Below, piece after piece: positions 42,720-52,260 of a stretch of 64,000 nt of DNA; the stretch's first letter is position 1; every line of letters begins with the position of its first letter. This DNA is from Pseudomonas sp. MIACH (GTDB taxonomy: Bacteria > Pseudomonadota > Gammaproteobacteria > Pseudomonadales > Pseudomonadaceae): contig NZ_LHVO01000052.1 in the NCBI RefSeq assembly GCF_001269925.1, positions 142,626 through 206,625 on the forward strand, in the 5' to 3' direction. Both the position numbers and the translations under genes were made by a program. The notes under the pieces were generated by a model that was not told where the DNA came from, did not search any database, and was given only the letters and a program-made list of their open reading frames with translations.

Positions 42720-43451
42720 ATGGCGACCTCCGTCCGGAATACGCCGCCACAACCGCCCCAGCGCCCGGGATTGATCATCTCGGCGATAGGCTTAGCTCTG
42801 CGGATTATCGGCTTGTTAATTGCCTCATTGCTGTTCTCGATCTTGATCGAGTGGGCAGGTGTGATCTTCTTCTGGGAGGATCAAGGCTGGAGACACAGCC
42901 AAGGCATGCTGATCAACGAACTGGGCTGGCTTAGCGACCACTTCAAATCTTCACTCATTCTCCAACAACCCGGGCAGATGATCGTCCAGGTACTGGATCT
43001 CCTCACCCAGTGGCTTTTGGTCAAAACTGGATTTGCGGACTTTGCTAGTCAGGCCCGGGTGTCGAGCCAGGGAAACGGGTTCTGGCACTGGACCAATCAG
43101 CTCTACGTGAGTATTGAAGATTTCGTGCTGGCCGCTGTGTACGTTACTTTTACCTTTGTAGTGCGTCTGACCATTCTGCTCTTATCCACGCCGCTGTTCT
43201 TACTGAGCATGCTCACTGGCTTTGTTGATGGGTTAATGCGCCGTGATCTGCGCAAATTTGGCGCTGGGCAAGAAAGCAGCTTTGTTTATCACCGTGCTAA
43301 GCGAGCAGTGTTACCACTGCTGAGCGTGCCCTGGATTATTTACCTATCCCTACCGTTTTCGCTCAATCCGATGGCGATTTTTTTACCTTGCGCGGTGATG
43401 CTCGGCATAGCAACCGCTATCACCTCGGCAATGTTCAAAAAATATCTTTGA
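42720..43451 (+). CDS. ICE membrane protein TIGR03747 (PFL_4697 type) (243 aa)
   Basis: About four membrane helices: ~21-45, ~135-160 (LAAVYVTFTFVVRLTILLLS) and two near 195-240. The EWAGVIFFWEDQGWRHSQGM and GLMRRDLRKFGAGQESSFVY loops are the family signatures. It is an inner-membrane component following traD. GGAGTG is upstream. The operon then meets the antisense YniB-like gene. Confidence 0.88.
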   Translation: MATSVRNTPPQPPQRPGLIISAIGLALRIIGLLIASLLFSILIEWAGVIFFWEDQGWRHSQGMLINELGWLSDHFKSSLILQQPGQMIVQVLDLLTQWLLVKTGFADFASQARVSSQGNGFWHWTNQLYVSIEDFVLAAVYVTFTFVVRLTILLLSTPLFLLSMLTGFVDGLMRRDLRKFGAGQESSFVYHRAKRAVLPLLSVPWIIYLSLPFSLNPMAIFLPCAVMLGIATAITSAMFKKYL

Positions 43452-43471
43452 TAGAACGTACTGCTGGAGTG

Positions 43472-44062
43472 CTAAACCATCCCGGTCAGCTTAGCCAACA
43501 CCGCTACAACATAACCGCCGATTATAGACAAACCAACAATACCCCACGGCCGCTGCCACCAATCACTGGAAGGAGATGGCGGCATTGCTTGCTGGTAAAA
43601 ATTGATTTGGCCGATGTGGTTTGCGTTGACTTGGGTTACGGCCCCACTCTGCATCGAGCTGCGCCACTGGGCTTCCTCAAGACGCTCAAGCTGGACCTGA
43701 ACACGCCCATTGAGCTGTCTAGCAGAAAGAAGCAATTGCTTTCCAACAATCATCACACCCAGCAAACCGAGAAACAGCAAATTCCCATAGCTGAGTGGGT
43801 TTTCCTGACTGAGGGTGGGCGCGTTGTTCCATACAAAACCGATATAGGGCGATGTGATTTGGTAGATGTCGGCTACCAGATTTTGCATCAGTCCACCCAA
43901 ATGGCCAAAAAGAGGTGACTCAGCAAGTTTCGCCGCTTGATGGTGCAAAGATTTCAACGATGAAACCAAATAAAATAGCGCACCAAAGAAAATCAAGGAT
44001 AAACCCATGCCCTGTCGAAGACGATACCGCCGAATTGCTTGTTGGATATTCACTCTATGCAC
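43472..44062 (-). CDS. YniB-like membrane protein (196 aa)
   Basis: Membrane helices at ~18-36, ~92-110 and ~172-190. The region YIGFVWNNAPTLSQENPLSY and KQLLLSARQLNGRVQVQLER aligns by eye with the FFWYNSP and SARMSRQARFLRE-type parts of enterobacterial YniB as I recall it. YniB has no known function. It lies antisense inside the conjugation operon, between TIGR03747 and RAQPRD genes, with lower GC than its neighbours, so it is probably an inserted accessory gene. Confidence 0.55.
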   Translation of the reverse strand: MHRVNIQQAIRRYRLRQGMGLSLIFFGALFYLVSSLKSLHHQAAKLAESPLFGHLGGLMQNLVADIYQITSPYIGFVWNNAPTLSQENPLSYGNLLFLGLLGVMIVGKQLLLSARQLNGRVQVQLERLEEAQWRSSMQSGAVTQVNANHIGQINFYQQAMPPSPSSDWWQRPWGIVGLSIIGGYVVAVLAKLTGMV

Positions 44063-44350
44063 TCACTCTACGTTACTGATCTCGTTCGCGCTCCGCGCCC
44101 TGCTAAAATTTTTTAAGCAGAATCAAACGTTAACGGCGCTTAATCGCTTTTCATGAGAAATCTAGATCACTCAGTGGTCCGACTGCGTCCCTTTCTCTCC
44201 AAGTTTTCTAACCCTCGACGCGGTATCCAAGCTCGCCACGTAGTCAGCGCCTGTATCGAAATAAAATGACGCAGCGTGTTTCATTTTTTTTACTGCTAAG
44301 CCCTAGCCGTCAGTTGGATGCTAGACCCAATAACCAAATGGGCTATCCAC

Positions 44351-44686
44351 ATGCCGACTGTACTATGCCGAATCTGTTGTCTACTCGTACTGATCTCGTT
44401 CAATAGTGGCAGCTATGCCGCATCTGCTAATGAGCAGGATCAGTTGAGTCTGATTTTGCAGCAACTCGATACTATCGAGCATCTTGCGACACGAGCCAAG
44501 ATAGCTAGCCCGACTGAATCATTCGAACGTTACCGCTTTGACTATCCCCGCCTAACTGAAGACATCCAACGCATCCGCCAGGGTGTGCAGGACTATCTCT
44601 CCCCCTCCCGCGCTCAACCTCGCGACTCCACTGAGTTGGTCGGAGAATACCGTCTCGACACACCATCCGCAGAGTCCTCGCCATGA
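44351..44686 (+). CDS. RAQPRD family ICE protein, TIGR01690 (111 aa)
   Basis: Signal peptide (CRICCLLVLISFNSGSYAAS), a short helical body and the eponymous RAQPRD near the C-terminus (LSPSRAQPRDSTEL). Periplasmic, function unknown, always in this place in the cluster. ATG 44351 fits the signal peptide better than 44318. Overlaps the next gene by ATGA. The 288-bp gap upstream, after the antisense gene, must hold a promoter. Confidence 0.9.
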   Translation: MPTVLCRICCLLVLISFNSGSYAASANEQDQLSLILQQLDTIEHLATRAKIASPTESFERYRFDYPRLTEDIQRIRQGVQDYLSPSRAQPRDSTELVGEYRLDTPSAESSP

Positions 44687-44922
44687 GCATGACTGACGCC
44701 CAGACCGCCGCCTTTCAAAACGCTTCCGGCTTCTCGGCACAGAGCAGCTCGACACTGTGGCTGTCCTTGGTTCTCGTCCTGGCTTTGCTGTGGTGTGCCT
44801 GGGTGATGTGGACCGCTTACCGGGGCTGGGCGACAGGAAGCGTGCGCTTTGGTGCCTTTGGCGGCAGTGCTGCGCGCGTACTGCTCACCTTGCTGATTTT
44901 GATGTTCTTCACCCTGTCCTAA
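44683..44922 (+). CDS. ICE membrane protein TIGR03758/DUF3262 (79 aa)
   Basis: Two membrane helices (~24-45 and ~60-78) separated by TAYRGWATGSVRFGAFGGS, the family signature. It resembles small TrbC/VirB2-VirB3-type inner-membrane subunits in size. In the middle of a tightly packed block. Confidence 0.88.
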   Translation: MSMTDAQTAAFQNASGFSAQSSSTLWLSLVLVLALLWCAWVMWTAYRGWATGSVRFGAFGGSAARVLLTLLILMFFTLS

Positions 44923-44939
44923 CATCGGAGATCGCCATC

Positions 44940-45311
44940 ATGCTCAAGTGCCTTGCCCCTCTCAAAAACAACCTGCGTGATCGTGCAAACCAATGCTTGA
45001 TAGGTCTGATGCTGGTCCTTGGTCCAGGCCTAGCTTTTGCCGAGCTACCGACCATGGAGGCGCCTTCCCGAGGCGAAGGTTCCGGATTGATCGAAACGAT
45101 CAAAAACTACGCCTACGACGCCGGCATTCTACTAGGCCTGCTGATTGCCCTTCTCGCGTTTCTCGGCGTGGCTTGGCATTCCCTGACCGTATTTGCCGAC
45201 GTCCAAAACCAGCGCAAGACCTGGAAAGACCTCGGCGCGGTAGTCGGTATCGGCGCCCTGTTGGTGGTGATCATCATCTGGTTTCTCACCAAGGCTGCCT
45301 CGATTCTGTGA
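44940..45311 (+). CDS. ICE pilin-like membrane protein TIGR03745/DUF2976 (123 aa)
   Basis: Signal peptide ending GPGLAFAELP, then two membrane helices (~57-80, ~95-118). Size and topology suggest a TraA/VirB2-like pilin; that role is inferred from family shape. Start 44940 chosen by GGAG upstream; the frame open from 44757 is not used. Confidence 0.88.
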   Translation: MLKCLAPLKNNLRDRANQCLIGLMLVLGPGLAFAELPTMEAPSRGEGSGLIETIKNYAYDAGILLGLLIALLAFLGVAWHSLTVFADVQNQRKTWKDLGAVVGIGALLVVIIIWFLTKAASIL

Positions 45312-45318
45312 GGTCGAC

Positions 45319-45732
45319 ATGAACGACACTATCGAACGCCTTGCCGACGGCACCGTGGCCTTTCTGCCGGAGCGACTCAATCGTGATCCAGCCGTATTGC
45401 GCGGTTTAACCAATGATGAAATGTGGGTAGCCCTAGGCACAGGCGCCGTCATTGGCCTCCTGGTCGGCGTTCCTCTGGCGATCGCCACCGCCTCGATTGC
45501 CGTGGCGCCCACCAGCATGATCGCAGGCATGACAGTGGTATTATTGGTCGGGGGCACGCTACTGCGTCGGGCCAAACGTGCTCGTCCCGAGACCTGGTTG
45601 TACCGCAAGCTCGAATGGATACTCGCCAGCCGTTGGCGCCTGGGGCGTGGAAGTTTGATTCTCCACTCCGGCGCCTGGACAGTTCGCCGTTCGCGTCGAC
45701 TTGGCCACGCCCTGTCCCGGTGGCAGCCATGA
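45319..45732 (+). CDS. ICE membrane protein TIGR03750/DUF3487 (137 aa)
   Basis: FLPERLNRDPAVLRGLTNDE leads into two membrane helices (~38-58, ~62-82), followed by a basic segment with LYRKLEW. This arrangement resembles TraL/VirB3 proteins that sit beside the TraC ATPase. It overlaps the next gene as ATGA. Confidence 0.88.
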   Translation: MNDTIERLADGTVAFLPERLNRDPAVLRGLTNDEMWVALGTGAVIGLLVGVPLAIATASIAVAPTSMIAGMTVVLLVGGTLLRRAKRARPETWLYRKLEWILASRWRLGRGSLILHSGAWTVRRSRRLGHALSRWQP

Positions 45733-46370
45733 GTCGATTTCGAAACAAGGTCGATGCCCAACAGGCACATATCTTCAGCCTGCGTCTGGCGATAGTGATG
45801 CTCGCTCTACTAAGCGCCGGGCTATGGTATGGCTGGCGCTCAGCACCGACCGATCTGACCGTGCATGTCCCCCCTGATCTGCGCGCGGGCAGCACGCGCA
45901 AGTGGTGGGATGTCCCCCCAGAGAATGTGTATGCCTTTGCCCTGTACATCTTTGGCCAACTCAACCGCTGGCCCTCGGATGGCGAGCAGGATTATCGCCG
46001 CGCCATCTATGGCTTGCAGTCCTACCTGACACCTGCCTGCAAGGCCTTCCTCGACGGAGACTACGAGTACCGCAAGGCCGCCGGCGAGTTGCGCCAGCGG
46101 GTGCGTGGCGTCTACGAAATTCTGGGCCGTGGCTACAGCGAAGATCCGGAACTCAGGGTCAAGCAACTCGACCGCGACAGCTGGCTGGTCACGCTCGACC
46201 TCAACGCCGATGAGTATTACGCCGCCGAACCGGTAAAACGGGTGGTGGTGCGCTATCCATTGCACGTGGTGCGTTTTGACCTGGATCCCGAGCGCAACAA
46301 GTGGGGGCTGGCTCTGGACTGCTACCAGGGCACTCCGCAAAAAATCTTCCTGCCTGGAGGTGAACCATGA
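45729..46370 (+). CDS. ICE protein TIGR03746 (PFL_4703, TraE-like) (213 aa)
   Basis: One N-terminal membrane helix (LRLAIVMLALLSAGLWYGW), then a periplasmic domain containing VPPENVYAFALYIFGQLNRW and a NTF2/VirB8-like beta sheet (LVTLDLNADEYYAAEPVKRV). It probably acts as the VirB8/TraE-type assembly factor. Start ATG 45729 overlaps the previous stop. Confidence 0.9.
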   Translation: MSRFRNKVDAQQAHIFSLRLAIVMLALLSAGLWYGWRSAPTDLTVHVPPDLRAGSTRKWWDVPPENVYAFALYIFGQLNRWPSDGEQDYRRAIYGLQSYLTPACKAFLDGDYEYRKAAGELRQRVRGVYEILGRGYSEDPELRVKQLDRDSWLVTLDLNADEYYAAEPVKRVVVRYPLHVVRFDLDPERNKWGLALDCYQGTPQKIFLPGGEP

Positions 46371-47179
46371 AGCGGATGTCGACCCTGGGACTCACCGTCG
46401 CACTAACGCTGTGGGGAGTCGCGGCAAAGGCCGTCGAGCTGATGCATTGGGAACGCCTCCCCCTCGCGGTCCCGCTGGTGATCAATCAGGAGCGAGTGGT
46501 ATTTGTCGATGAGGCTGTTCGCGTCGGCGTGCCCTCAAACTTGACGGGCAAGCTGCGCGTGCAATCCACCGGCGGCACGCTGTACCTGCGCGCGTCGGAA
46601 GCCATTGCCCCGACCCGACTGCAACTGCAATCAGTCGCGACGGGTGAGATCATCCTGCTGGATATCGCGGCCACGCCTGGCGATCAACCGCTGGAGCCGG
46701 TGCGTATTCTCAAGCATGCTCCGGTGCAGGCTGCCGAGACTGAATCGAGCACCGCCCCTGTTCAAGAACGTACGCCGATCCCGGTCGCGTTGACCCGCTA
46801 TGCCGCACAGAGCCTGTACGCGCCGCTGCGCACCGTAGAATCCCTACCCGGCGTCCGCCGCGTCCCACTCAAGCTGCGCAGCGAACTGCCGACCCTGTTG
46901 CCGAGCGAAAACGTGTCCAGTACGCCCACCGCCGCCTGGCGACTCGGTGATTACTGGGTGACGGTGGTGAAGTTGCGCAATCGTGGTTCAGAGACGGTGC
47001 AACTCGATCCACGTCGGCTTCAGGCCACGCTGTTCGCCGCGACCTTCCAGCATGCTTTCCTCGGGCCGGTCGGCAGTGCGGAAGACACCACTATTGCCTA
47101 CCTCATCACGCGCGGTGCCGGCCTCGAACACGCCCTGATGCTTCCGCCCGTTGCGCGAGGTGCTGACGATGAAGGCTAA
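46367..47179 (+). CDS. ICE protein TIGR03749 (PFL_4704, TraK-like) (270 aa)
   Basis: Signal peptide (LGLTVALTLWGVAAKA), then a beta-rich body that begins ELMHWERLPLAVPLVINQER and has TLYLRASEAIAPTRLQLQ. It resembles secretin-like TraK/VirB9 subunits of the outer-membrane core complex. It overlaps its neighbours at both ends (ATGA before, 11 bp after). Confidence 0.9.
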   Translation: MKRMSTLGLTVALTLWGVAAKAVELMHWERLPLAVPLVINQERVVFVDEAVRVGVPSNLTGKLRVQSTGGTLYLRASEAIAPTRLQLQSVATGEIILLDIAATPGDQPLEPVRILKHAPVQAAETESSTAPVQERTPIPVALTRYAAQSLYAPLRTVESLPGVRRVPLKLRSELPTLLPSENVSSTPTAAWRLGDYWVTVVKLRNRGSETVQLDPRRLQATLFAATFQHAFLGPVGSAEDTTIAYLITRGAGLEHALMLPPVARGADDEG

Positions 47180-48686
47180 CGCCTTGCTCAAATGGCTAGT
47201 ACCAGCTGCGCTGCTGGGCGTAGTGCTGATCATCATGAAAAGCTGGGTCGCGGGAGGCAGTACGCCTTCTCCAGAGCACCCAGTTGATCAGGGCGATATT
47301 CAATTATCTGCCGAGCAAGCCAAGTCGCTCGGCATTGCGGGCGATACCCCACGCGACACGGTCGCCACCTTGGTAGGCCAAGTGAAGGCCATGCGCAGCG
47401 ACATGCTCGGTTTGAAGAAACACAATGATTCACTGCAAACGGAAAACAACCGTCTACGTGAGCGGGAAAACAGCGTCGACTCGCGTATTCAGACGGCACT
47501 TGGCAGTGTGACCCAGCAGGTAGACGAAGGCCGCCGACAAGCCAATGAAGCACGCCTCAAAGCGGAACAAGACAGTCGTCAGGCTCGCGGTCTGCTGACG
47601 CAATTGCAGGAACAGTTGTCGGGGCTGACCGGCAAAAGCAAGGATATGCCGATCGGACTGGGGCTTGAACCGGGCGATGGGGACCAGTTCGAAGGGCGGC
47701 ATTCTGCCAACGATGCGCTGCAGTGGATTGAACCCTCGGATGCTCCCTCCACCGAAGCCCGAGGCAAAACCAAGACCTCTTCCGCACCGAGTCTGCCTAA
47801 TGCCTTCAACTCGCTCGAGGGCTTGAAGGACAATGCCATCGACCGCAGCCAAAAGCAGTTACGCGAGGTCACCAAGGGTGAGCGTGACCTGACGCGATCC
47901 GGTGATCGTACCGAAGGTGCGAAGCCGGTCTACACCATTCCCGAAAATGCGACATTGATGGGCTCGGTCGCCATGACCGCGCTGATTGGCCGAGTCCCGG
48001 TGGATGGCACCGTGAATGATCCCTATCCCTTCAAGGTGCTGGTCGGTCCGGAAAACCTGACGGCCAACGGCATCGACCTGCCAGACGTCGCGGGGGCTGT
48101 GATGAGCGGCACGGCGTCCGGTGACTGGACCCTGTCATGCGTACGCGGACAGGTCGAGTCGATCACTTTTGTGTTTACCGATGGCACCATCCGCACGGTG
48201 CCTCAGCCGAAAGCGGTATCCAGCCGCAATGTCTCCACCACCCAGAGCTCAAACACCGACAAGATCCGCGGTGGACTCGGTTACCTCTCCGATCCGTATG
48301 GCATTCCCTGCATCGCCGGCGACCGCCGCTCGAACGCCCAGCAGTACCTCGGTAGCCAGAGCCTGATCACTGCTGCCGGCGCGGGTGTCGCTGCCTTGCT
48401 CGGGAATGAGCAAAACAACAGCAGCGTGATCAGCTCTGGCGGCAGTGCCTTCGGGGTCACCAGCAGCAGTGGCAATAGCACACTGAACTCAATTCTCAGT
48501 GGTGGGGTCAGCGACATTCGCGAGTGGGTCAACAAACTGTATGGCGAAGCCTTTGCTGCCGTGTATGTACCACCTGCAGCACAGGTCGCCCTACACCTCG
48601 ACCATGAGATCACCATCGACTACGAGCCCAAGGGCCGGAGCGTTCGCCATGAAAAAGATCCTACGTCTCTATCTGATCTGGATTAG
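47169..48686 (+). CDS. ICE protein TIGR03752 (PFL_4705, TraB/VirB10-like) (505 aa)
   Basis: An N-terminal membrane helix (LKWLVPAALLGVVLIIM), a coiled coil at ~65-150, a proline-poor linker and the C-terminal TraB/VirB10-like beta barrel domain (~265-490) starting YTIPENATLMGSVAMTALIG. It would span the periplasm and join inner and outer membrane parts. The start ATG 47169 lies in the TIGR03749 end. Confidence 0.9.
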   Translation: MKANALLKWLVPAALLGVVLIIMKSWVAGGSTPSPEHPVDQGDIQLSAEQAKSLGIAGDTPRDTVATLVGQVKAMRSDMLGLKKHNDSLQTENNRLRERENSVDSRIQTALGSVTQQVDEGRRQANEARLKAEQDSRQARGLLTQLQEQLSGLTGKSKDMPIGLGLEPGDGDQFEGRHSANDALQWIEPSDAPSTEARGKTKTSSAPSLPNAFNSLEGLKDNAIDRSQKQLREVTKGERDLTRSGDRTEGAKPVYTIPENATLMGSVAMTALIGRVPVDGTVNDPYPFKVLVGPENLTANGIDLPDVAGAVMSGTASGDWTLSCVRGQVESITFVFTDGTIRTVPQPKAVSSRNVSTTQSSNTDKIRGGLGYLSDPYGIPCIAGDRRSNAQQYLGSQSLITAAGAGVAALLGNEQNNSSVISSGGSAFGVTSSSGNSTLNSILSGGVSDIREWVNKLYGEAFAAVYVPPAAQVALHLDHEITIDYEPKGRSVRHEKDPTSLSDLD

Positions 48687-49065
48687 CTTGCTCTGCTGGG
48701 TCCTGACGGGGTGTTCCACCGACAAGGACACACTTTTGCCGCATGGCGAGCAAACCATGCTGGACATCTGGAACGGCGCCGGCTCACAGGGTACTCAACA
48801 GCAACTGTTGGATGCTCGGCAACAGTTGCGTCGCCCGTTGGCTCAAACAGATCTCTACGCTGCGCTCCAGGAACCGTATACGCGTACAGCAGCGAATGAA
48901 ATTCGCAACCTGTTCCCTCGCCTGCCCAATCCTGATTTGGTGATGTACGTGTATCCGCATCTGAGTGGTACCGAGCAGGCACCAGTGCCGGGGTACTCGA
49001 CCGTCTTTCCATTCTACCAACGGGTGCAGTACGCACTGCCGGGTGAACGTCAGGAAAACCTGTAA
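48649..49065 (+). CDS. ICE lipoprotein TIGR03751 (PFL_4706, TraV-like) (138 aa)
   Basis: Lipoprotein signal with lipobox LTGC (cysteine 22), then the conserved LPHGEQTMLDIWNG and a C-terminal YSTVFPFYQRVQYALPGE. Corresponds by position to the TraV/VirB7 lipoprotein of the core complex. It overlaps the preceding gene by 38 bp, and its stop shares one base with the traC start (TAATG). Confidence 0.9.
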   Translation: MKKILRLYLIWISLLCWVLTGCSTDKDTLLPHGEQTMLDIWNGAGSQGTQQQLLDARQQLRRPLAQTDLYAALQEPYTRTAANEIRNLFPRLPNPDLVMYVYPHLSGTEQAPVPGYSTVFPFYQRVQYALPGERQENL

Positions 49066-51821
49066 TGTGTAGCGACGATACGGGCAACTGCACGTCTGCA
49101 TGGAAAGCCTGGCGCAACCCATTGCGCGCCCGCGCCACACTGGCCGATGAAGCTGCGCTCTATGCGCACAATCCCAGCTTCACCGATCATCTGCCGTGGG
49201 TCGAATACCTCGAAACCGAGCAGTGTTTTCTACTAGATGACAATCGCTCTGTGGGTGCGGTTTTCGAGCTACTGCCCATCGGCACCGAAGGGCGCGAACC
49301 CGATTGGCTAATGGCAGCCCGCGATGCCCTCGAAGATGCCCTGCAGGATAGCTTTGATGAGCTGGATCAAGCGCCTTGGGTGGCGCAGTTTTTCTGCCAG
49401 GACGACAATGACTTCACCCCCTATCTGACTTGGCTAACAGATTATATTCAGGACAGCGCCCGAGGCACAGTTTTCACCGAAGCATACCTGGAACTTATTC
49501 GCCGACATCTGAAAGCCATCTCCAAGCCTGGCGGCCTGTTCGAAGATAAGGCAATCACGCGCCTGCCCTGGCGAGGAAACAACCGTCGGGTGCGATTGGT
49601 GATCTATCGCTGGCTTGAGTCTGACGGTGAGGAGGCGGGACTCAACCCAGTGCAATCGCTGCAACAAACTTGCGAACGTGTCGCTGTTTCGTTGCAGGCG
49701 TGCGGGGTGCAATCGACGCGAGTCGATGGCCGAGGTTTGTATGCATGGTTGTTGCCCTGGTTCAATCCAGCCCCCAAGCTCACAGATGAATCGCCCGAAG
49801 ACTTTTACCGCCGCGTGGCCTATCCGGGGTCTGACGAGAGCGAGTCGCTGGAACTACCTTTCGATCATGACTTTGCCGAACGGTTGTTCTTTAACGAACC
49901 GCGTTCGAACGTGCAGCATGGACTCTGGCTTTTTGATGATCACCCCCACCGGGTAATGGTCGTGGACAAGCTGCGCCGGGCGCCATTGATTGGTCAACTC
50001 ACTGGCGAAATCCGCAAGGGCGACGCGGTGAATGCCCTTTTCGACCAGCTACCCGAAGGCACGGTGATGAGCCTGACCTTGGTGGTCAAACCGCAGGATG
50101 TACTCGAGGATCAGTTGAACCGTTTAGCCCGCAAAGCGATCGGTGAAAACCTTGCCTCGACCCAAGCCCGTCAGGATGTTGAAGAGGCTCGTGCGATCAT
50201 CGGCCGTCAGCACAAGCTGTACCGCGGCACGATGGCGTTTTACGTGCGCGGTTACGATGAACAGCAACTGCGCCAGCGCTCGGTCAGCCTAGCCAATGCG
50301 CTGCTGGGTGCGGGCCTGCAGCCGGTACGCGAAGGCGATGAAGTCGCGGCCTGCAACAGCTACCTGCGTTGGTTACCGATGGCTTACAACCCAGCCCGCG
50401 ACACACGTAACTGGTACACACGTCTGATGTTCGTCCAACACCTGGCAAACCTCGTTCCAGTCTGGGGACGCAGCATTGGCACCGGCCACCCGGGTATTAC
50501 ACTGTTTAATCGTGGTGGGTCGCCTTTGAGCTTTGATCCGTTGTCACGTTTAGACAGGGCAATGAACGGCCACCTGCTGTTATTCGGCCCCACCGGCGCC
50601 GGCAAGTCAGCGACCCTAGTCACCTTGTTGATGCAGATCATGGCTATATACCGCCCTCGCCTATTTATCGTAGAGGCTGGCAACTCGTTCGGCCTGCAGG
50701 GTGACTACTTCGCGACCCAGGGCTTGTCGATCAACAAGGTCCAATTGAAACCTGGTGCCCCGGTCAGTCTCGCCCCATTCGGCGATGCCTGGCGCCTGGT
50801 CAAACAACCGGATCAAGTGGCGAGTCTTTCCATTGATGAGTGGGACGATGAAACAGTCGCCAGTCGAGAGGACCAGCGCGATGTGCTCGGCGAGTTGGAA
50901 ATCACCGCTCGCCTGATGATCACCGGCGGCGAGGCCAAAGAAGAGGCGCGACTGAGTCGAGCTGATCGTAGCTTGATTCGTGAGTGTATTCTCGATGCGG
51001 CGCAAACCTGTGTCGCAACGAACCGTCAAGTACTGACCCGCGATGTGCGCAACGCTTTACTGCGCGTCGCCAAGGACTCGCGCTTACCGGAAAAGCGTCG
51101 CGAACGTGCACAGGAAATGGGCGAGTCCATCGATCTCTTTTGCCAGGGCTTCGAGGGTGAGCTCTTCGACCGTGAAGGCACTCCGTGGCCGGAGAGCGAT
51201 GTGACCATCGTTGATCTCGCAACTTACGCTCGCGAAGGCTATGAGGCTCAGATGTCTATTAGCTACATCAGCCTGATGAACACCGTAAACAACCTCGCCG
51301 AGCGCGACCAGTACTTGGGCCGACCGATCATCATGGTCACCGACGAGGGGCATATCATTACCAAGAATCCGCTGCTGGCGCCTTTCGTGGTTAAGGGCAC
51401 GAAGATGTGGCGCAAGCTCGGCGCCTGGTTCTGGCTAGCCACGCAAAACCTTGCGGACTTTCCCACGGCTGCGCAGACCATGCTCAACATGATCGAATGG
51501 TGGATTTGCTTGAATATGCCGCCCGCGGAGATTGAGGAAATCGCAAGGTTCAAAAAGCTCACGCCGGCGCAGAAAGCCTTGCTGCTTTCCGCTGGTAAGG
51601 AGCCGGGAAAATACACTGAAGGGGTCGTGCTATCTCAAAAAATTGAGACGCTGTTTCGGGCCGTACCACCCAGTCTTTATCTTGCCTTGGCGATGACGGA
51701 ACCTGAAGAGAAGGCCGAGCGCTGGACACTGATGCAGGACCTCGGCTGCTCAGAACTGGAAGCAGCGTATCGAGTAGCTGAACGGATCGATAGCGCACGA
51801 GGGATAAACCCGAATAGGTGA
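49065..51821 (+). CDS. traC: TraC/VirB4-like conjugation ATPase, TIGR03744 (918 aa)
   Basis: The N-terminal half is the TraC-F type domain. The ATPase has Walker A LLFGPTGAGKSATL (~506-519) and Walker B IIMVTDEGHIIT (~756-767) with the later Q motif in WFWLATQNLADFPTAA. It powers pilus and channel assembly at the inner membrane. Length is normal for the family. The gap of 815 bp to the next + strand transfer gene is unusual and holds two non-transfer genes. Confidence 0.94.
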   Translation: MCSDDTGNCTSAWKAWRNPLRARATLADEAALYAHNPSFTDHLPWVEYLETEQCFLLDDNRSVGAVFELLPIGTEGREPDWLMAARDALEDALQDSFDELDQAPWVAQFFCQDDNDFTPYLTWLTDYIQDSARGTVFTEAYLELIRRHLKAISKPGGLFEDKAITRLPWRGNNRRVRLVIYRWLESDGEEAGLNPVQSLQQTCERVAVSLQACGVQSTRVDGRGLYAWLLPWFNPAPKLTDESPEDFYRRVAYPGSDESESLELPFDHDFAERLFFNEPRSNVQHGLWLFDDHPHRVMVVDKLRRAPLIGQLTGEIRKGDAVNALFDQLPEGTVMSLTLVVKPQDVLEDQLNRLARKAIGENLASTQARQDVEEARAIIGRQHKLYRGTMAFYVRGYDEQQLRQRSVSLANALLGAGLQPVREGDEVAACNSYLRWLPMAYNPARDTRNWYTRLMFVQHLANLVPVWGRSIGTGHPGITLFNRGGSPLSFDPLSRLDRAMNGHLLLFGPTGAGKSATLVTLLMQIMAIYRPRLFIVEAGNSFGLQGDYFATQGLSINKVQLKPGAPVSLAPFGDAWRLVKQPDQVASLSIDEWDDETVASREDQRDVLGELEITARLMITGGEAKEEARLSRADRSLIRECILDAAQTCVATNRQVLTRDVRNALLRVAKDSRLPEKRRERAQEMGESIDLFCQGFEGELFDREGTPWPESDVTIVDLATYAREGYEAQMSISYISLMNTVNNLAERDQYLGRPIIMVTDEGHIITKNPLLAPFVVKGTKMWRKLGAWFWLATQNLADFPTAAQTMLNMIEWWICLNMPPAEIEEIARFKKLTPAQKALLLSAGKEPGKYTEGVVLSQKIETLFRAVPPSLYLALAMTEPEEKAERWTLMQDLGCSELEAAYRVAERIDSARGINPNR

Positions 51822-51860
51822 GTCTATTTTGATCGCGCGCGCCCTAAAGCCAACGGCGGG

Positions 51861-52124
51861 TTATCGTGATGTTCCTTGAAGCCGCTGCTGAATCCTCAAT
51901 AAGAATCCAGCCTCAAAAGCGTCTTGGCAGCAACCTGCGGGAAAGGTCTTGCGTGTTTGCGCTAGCTCCCACCACAGTGGAACGTCGCCGGGCGCATCTA
52001 GCCAAGCCTGAGCGCATTGCACGCCACGCTCAATCATTGAGGAAAATTCGCTACCCCACGGAGTCAGAAGACTTGGGCAACCATCCGCCGCTGGAATTGA
52101 AACGTAGTTTTCGTCCATACACAC
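51861..52124 (-). CDS. Small hypothetical protein (87 aa), antisense
   Basis: No family recognised. Visible: MCMDENYVSIPAADGCPSLL, then a helical QCAQAWLDAPGDVPLWWELA and a basic end. Several tryptophans and cysteines give a protein-like composition. It is antisense, between traC and an XRE gene, where related elements carry TIGR03757. Confidence 0.5.
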   Translation of the reverse strand: MCMDENYVSIPAADGCPSLLTPWGSEFSSMIERGVQCAQAWLDAPGDVPLWWELAQTRKTFPAGCCQDAFEAGFLLRIQQRLQGTSR

Positions 52125-52260
52125 CTAAATTTCTGATTTATTTTCAGACGCAAAGTCCAGCTTCGAAAACTTTTAAGCGCTCGCTTACAGCCATAAGCCT
52201 TCAAATGGCATAGATCAGCCCTAATGCAGACTATATCCCGTGGATTGAGAGTCCCTCAAG

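Noticed and set aside
44100..44120. CTGCT/AGCAG hairpin before the RAQPRD gene
   Set aside because: Only five GC-poor pairs around an A/T run; too weak to call a terminator or regulatory site.
51866..52213. A plus-strand frame in the traC-XRE gap considered as the missing TIGR03757 gene
   Set aside because: It shows no signal peptide and nothing like the family; it is the complement of the antisense 87-residue gene.
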